Origin: Neospora caninum Liverpool
Lineage: Eukaryota > Apicomplexa > Conoidasida > Eucoccidiorida > Sarcocystidae
Assembly: GCF_000208865.1 (NCBI RefSeq)
Contig: NC_018385.1
Location: 1,718,724 to 1,782,723, forward strand
Direction of reading: 5' to 3'
DNA length: 64,000 nucleotides
The notes beneath the pieces were generated by a model. The model saw nothing but the letters and a program-made list of their open reading frames with translations. It had not been told where the DNA came from and did not search any database. Positions 60,401 through 64,000 of this stretch are shown here, piece by piece (position 1 is the first letter of the stretch; each line of letters opens with the position of its first letter). The position numbers were made by a program, and so were the translations under genes.

Positions 60401-60834
60401 GAGAGCTGGAAGTTCGTGAAAACAACGGAAGAGGCGAATTCGCTTGTGCCTTGCTGAGGGGGGCGAGCTGCGCGGGAGAGCGAAGCAGCGACGGAGGTCG
60501 GTCCTGCGCACGGAAAGGCAAAGGCACAGCCGCGAGCGGACGAGAGGCGCAGGGTTCGGAGGGAGACCGACGGGGGGCCGAGGACCAAGCGATTCTGCAG
60601 TGGATACAAGCGGAAGAAAGCGCAAAGTGCAAACAAGGGGAAGGGCCCAACTTGTGGGCGGTCCGCGTCTGCATGCTCGTCTGTCTGTTCATGGCAGCCT
60701 TTGCATTTGTTGGGTCTGCCAGTCTTGTGTTCCAGGTGTACCGGCAAAAAGCGCCCTGGTACGCAGTCGCGTTCTACCCGCCTCCCGAGTACAAGCGCGG
60801 TCCCATGAGAGTTGATCGGGGCAACGAGCTTTGA
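57450..60834 (+). CDS. OST3: Oligosaccharyltransferase subunit OST3/OST6
   Basis: ER-membrane subunit of the N-glycosylation transferase; its lumenal thioredoxin domain holds acceptor proteins through mixed disulfides. Exons 57450-58059, 58635-58995, 59063-59200 and 59898-60834 join in phase (1,2,2), 681 residues. The ATG at 57450 has strong context (tcaccATGG), but downstream ATGs (57498, 57528) would place the hydrophobic signal (ACPLLAIVCLGLSVLDL) nearer the N-terminus. The thioredoxin part runs from VVSLDGEAYNSLL through YHLFVLYS to the redox pair C-N-E-C (183-186) and PAVAHIPPS. Four membrane segments follow; SIHNRVPLFAVHP and SRGQYFLEGF match the family's loop between segments 2 and 3. 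A charged insertion of about 110 residues precedes the last segment, explaining twice the usual length. The exon 3 donor (CG|GTATCG) is inferred. Confidence 0.85.
58429..58446. repeat. (AT)n microsatellite
   Basis: Short AT run in intron 1 of the OST3/OST6 gene; a run of ten or more G occurs about 150 bp later in the same intron. Confidence 0.8.
59769..59801 (+). other. Possible 33-nt cassette exon of OST3/OST6
   Basis: Flanked by a good acceptor (tatcatcttcag) and donor (CATG|GTGCGT), 33 nt long, so it can be included or skipped without changing frame between exons 3 and 4. Inclusion adds EGKALLPSSPW just before the first membrane segment. There is no proof of use. Confidence 0.3.
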
Positions 60835-63626
60835 GGCATCCGCGGCAGAACCCGTGCGTGGGAGGACCCATGTGTGTCTCGGCTCTCCAAAAGGCCCTGC
60901 TCGTGCTCTGTGCACTGAGTCTTGTGCGAAAAAGGCGTGTCACGTTTTCCAGAGTGAGGTCGTGTTTAACTCGACTCAATACCGGTCAAGGCAGTGTCTT
61001 GGTAAACCAGGGAGGTAGGCAAAGAAAAAAATCGCAGCGATCGGACTGCCGGGAACTTAATAACCCGAGTCTCCCGGGCTTTTTTCTGTGAAGGGTGCAT
61101 GCGTAAGAAATTTCGTGAGGCTTTCAAGCCGGATGTTAAAAGCCAGCGTTCCAGGCGAGACGCACCCACCGCGCATGTAACTGCCGCTCTGGCAGCTCAG
61201 CAGCCCGCGGCGTGCACGATGCTTTCTACCTAGGAACAAGGCTGTTCTCCGTGACACACGGTATCCGTTTGGCTCCGTCTCCAACAGTGGGAGAACGAAA
61301 GTGCTACCCCTTCACGTCTCACGTTTCCGCCGTCCGCATACGGCTGCGACGACTGGGATGACGCGTCAAATCCGTCGACGAGATTCTCCCAGAATGCGGT
61401 GACCCGGTGTGAAAGGGTCTAGAGGGCAACGCCCTCTTCCGTTGCTGACTGCTTCCTACGGCGTCCAGAGTCAGGACTGCGTAGTGGAACTGTATGTACG
61501 CCGCAACTTTGTGCTGTGTGCCCCCTTCGGCCGCAATTCACGAACGCATTTCGGAAACAGAATATCGGCACGTCCCTCTTTTTCAAAGCGGAAACGGCTT
61601 TCTATCTTTCAAGTCCCAGTCAGCTTCAGTAGCTGAGATTGCCCCAACTGAAGCTGCCGAGCCGGCTCGTGTCAAGGCTTCATAACCCATCGCGACGGCT
61701 GCGTGGATGCTTAGGCACTGGCGAAATCCACAGGTTTCCTGGGTGGCGAGAACGCAGTCCCGTACGAGCGTTGGGCGGCGTGTTGCTGTGGTAACAATCT
61801 GTTTACGCCTGCTGTAGCCTCCAGGGCACGATTACCTATTCAAGACGCCGTCCCCCGTGGCAGCGACTTACCGCGGTCCCCCAGTCCACAGATGGACGGA
61901 CAACCGGCTCTCGCACGTCCCTGCCTGTTCATCTCGTCTTTTGTCCCTGTGTGTTTCATCCTTCCTGCTTGCTCTGCTGAACCATCGGGCCTGCGAGGGA
62001 GGCTCGGAAAAAAGTTTGTCGCTGCCTCACTGCGGAGTTACTGCCCGGTGACGCGTTCACGCGGCGAACTACAAACATTTTTGCGGTTCTGCGACGCCAG
62101 CTGTCTCTCGGTGCTTCGCGGTTGGCTCGAGCGTTGTCGAGTTTGAAGATTGGACTCCACATTTTGCTCTTTAGAAGCCAGAACTCTGGCGCGACAAAAG
62201 TCCTTTCGGTGGAAGGCGGTAAACTGTAAACGTTTTCGCCGAGAGATCACCGAAGGATTGTCGCAGATTGCCGCCACGCGGCACCACCAGAAAGGAGACA
62301 GACTGGCAAGCAAATTCCCGGGGTCGCTAGCACCTTGAACCAAGCGCAAAACAGCAGGCCGATGTTCGCGCCCAGACACGCCCCGAAAGTTGCAGGGGGC
62401 GAGGCGGGAATCGGCCTCGCAGAAAGAGTCACCGTGAGTTTTGTGCAGTCGTCTGGTGGCTTGGTTGTCGGATAGACGCTATGCGTCGCTGTACATCACA
62501 GGAACATCGGTTTACGGCGCGTGTTTTTTCTGGCTGTGTAGAGCGCGCAGTCATCGGGAGTTCTCGTGCCTCTTTCCTCCAGGATTTCGTCGTCGGGCGT
62601 GCCGCGCAATCACTTTCAGTGCTACGCCCGTCACGGGCCGTGAGCCTCACAGCTGCCAGAAACGCTCCTTCTAGAAAATCCGCTGAATTCATTTCCTTCT
62701 TGTGAGGGACTGTGTGGCTTCCTGTCCCGGTCAGGGAAGGCAACAGCCTGCCAAACAACGCGAGTCGTTGGACTGCAGGCAACAGTCACGCGCTCAACAC
62801 CAGCGAGCTCGCGGTCTCCCATTGTCGACAAGTCGCTATCTGAGTTTAGTGCTTTCTTCGCCTGTGAGACTCCATTTTTTGGAAGCACTAGAAAGGCCTG
62901 TCGAGTACGCGCCTCGTCGTGTCTCGTTGTTGGGACTTCCGCGAGAGCGGCTCGTGCACGCTGACGAGCTCGATTTCCCGATACTTTTTCGTCGATTTTG
63001 AGTGCCTCGCCGGAAGGCGTTGCCGCCAAGAAAACTCAGTCTAACCGTTGCGAACAGAACTTGCATTTTTCTCTCCCGTCTTTCCAAAGGGGCAGTAACT
63101 GGCGTGTGGATCAATTCTGCGGAGCTTGAAATGGTTTAGGAGTCTCGCTGTGGCGTGTCCATGGCGTACACCTGATTCGGCGATTTGCCAAATTCTCCGT
63201 AATACTTGCTCGTGCACGCGTGCTGTCGGTTCCAGTGCTTTCTCAAGGGACGTACGCCTTCTTTGTCGGTTGGTGTACGGTGGAGCGTAGATCTCTCTGC
63301 CTCCCTCCCCACGAGGCGGATGCCGTCTCGATATGGCTCGATATCCGGCGCTTGGCCCACTTCCATGGAGAAGTCAGAGTCAGTCGAGAGCTCCGCGTGG
63401 CGGAGAAAGGCGCGTCTCTAACCTGTGCTCCTGGGCCACTGCGTGTGTGTTTGCATGTGCGCCTCGACTCTCGGAAAGCCCGTGGTAGATGGGCGACGGG
63501 TGCGTTGTTCGCCGTCCCCTCTCTGTCACTGAGAAGGCGTGGTTCACCCACAACTGCCAGCGGCACTCAACCGCCGTCGTGGAATCGGCGTGTCCATCTC
63601 TTTGTGTTCTCTCTTGGTGTAACCAG
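60835..63626. other. Spacer downstream of OST3/OST6
   Basis: Presumably starts with the 3' untranslated region of the OST gene. I found no motif-bearing frame or consistent exon chain. Frames near 63220-63420 are moderately protein-like in more than one register, so I do not call them. Confidence 0.35.
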
Positions 63627-63935
63627 GCGGAATTCCTTCGGTGTCAGGATCTCTGTATGAAAGGGATGCCGGCTGTGGTGGTGCCTTCGCTCTACGAGGG
63701 GCAACAAACGTAGAAGGCTCTTCTGTGACAACGATTTTCTCGAGGGACGGGAATGCGTGCTCAGAAGAATAGAAGCGCCAAAAAACATTAAAAGGAAACG
63801 TGCTCATGTGCCGGTTTCCACGCCTACAAAGACGGAGGCCGACCCCTCATGGTCAATTTCTCCCCTCGAGGTAGCTGTCTTTTGCCCGTTTCTGGACCAT
63901 GCTTATCACCTGAAGAAGGGCGAGGCGTCTGTCAA
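63627..63935 (+). CDS. Exon-like fragment of a gene leaving the window
   Basis: Two frames can be joined: 63627-63709 (LCMKGMPAVVVPSLYEG, after acceptor gtgtaaccag) and 63765-63935 (SISPLEVAVFCPFLDHAYHL, donor AA|GTGAGG), both in phase 2 at the join across a 55-bp intron. The second exon is the more convincing. No family recognised. About 40 bp later an ATG starts MGATSSSF, whose Gly at position 2 would suit N-myristoylation if it were a start. The continuation lies outside the window. Confidence 0.25.
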
Positions 63936-64000
63936 GTGAGGTAGTCTTCCTGTCCCCCCTACTGTGTTGAGATCATGGGGGCGACGAGTTCGTCGTTTCA

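Noticed and set aside
61040..61092. CCGGGA...TCCCGG followed by a T-run, like a bacterial terminator
   Set aside because: The stem is only six base pairs and the genome is eukaryotic; probably chance.

Overview
The window looks like nuclear chromosomal DNA of a coccidian apicomplexan, most likely Toxoplasma gondii or a very close relative. The evidence is composition and architecture. Intron-rich eukaryotic genes alternate with long gene-poor spacers, and introns carry many (TA)n microsatellites. A mitochondrial rRNA fragment sits inside an intron. One tRNA synthetase has a secretory-type leader typical of apicoplast import. A 100-N assembly gap lies between C-runs. Gene models were built by hand by matching splice sites and reading phase to conserved protein motifs; no alignment or search was run.

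Left part (1-16 kb): the one confident gene is a seven-exon plus-strand gene at 2304-6961, predicted 752 aa, with a GATA-like C-x2-C-x21-C-x2-C finger and no recognised family. Its second intron holds an antisense fragment of a mitochondrial large-subunit rRNA. From 7 to 16 kb there is only the assembly gap, a weak 174-residue ORF and a perfect 16-bp hairpin.

Middle (16-32 kb): importin beta (minus strand, 13 exons placed, 3' exon not found) and a single-exon histidyl-tRNA synthetase (plus strand) are divergently arranged around a 3.4-kb spacer.

34-54 kb: a DEDDh (TREX-like) 3'-5' exonuclease gene (plus) converges on a 16-exon DEAH-box helicase of the DHX37/Dhr1 family (minus, 1566 aa, start to stop resolved). 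That helicase is divergent from a TLC-domain membrane protein (plus).

54-64 kb: an unrecognised minus-strand multi-exon gene (about 55.85-57.37 kb) starts roughly 80 bp from the start of a plus-strand OST3/OST6 oligosaccharyltransferase subunit. The right edge holds exon-like sequence of a gene that leaves the window.

The recognised genes are mostly housekeeping: nuclear import, ribosome small-subunit assembly, tRNA charging and N-glycosylation. They are neighbours rather than a pathway. The most novel content is the GATA-like protein with its intronic mitochondrial insertion, the membrane-anchored TREX-like nuclease, and the head-to-head gene at 57.4 kb.
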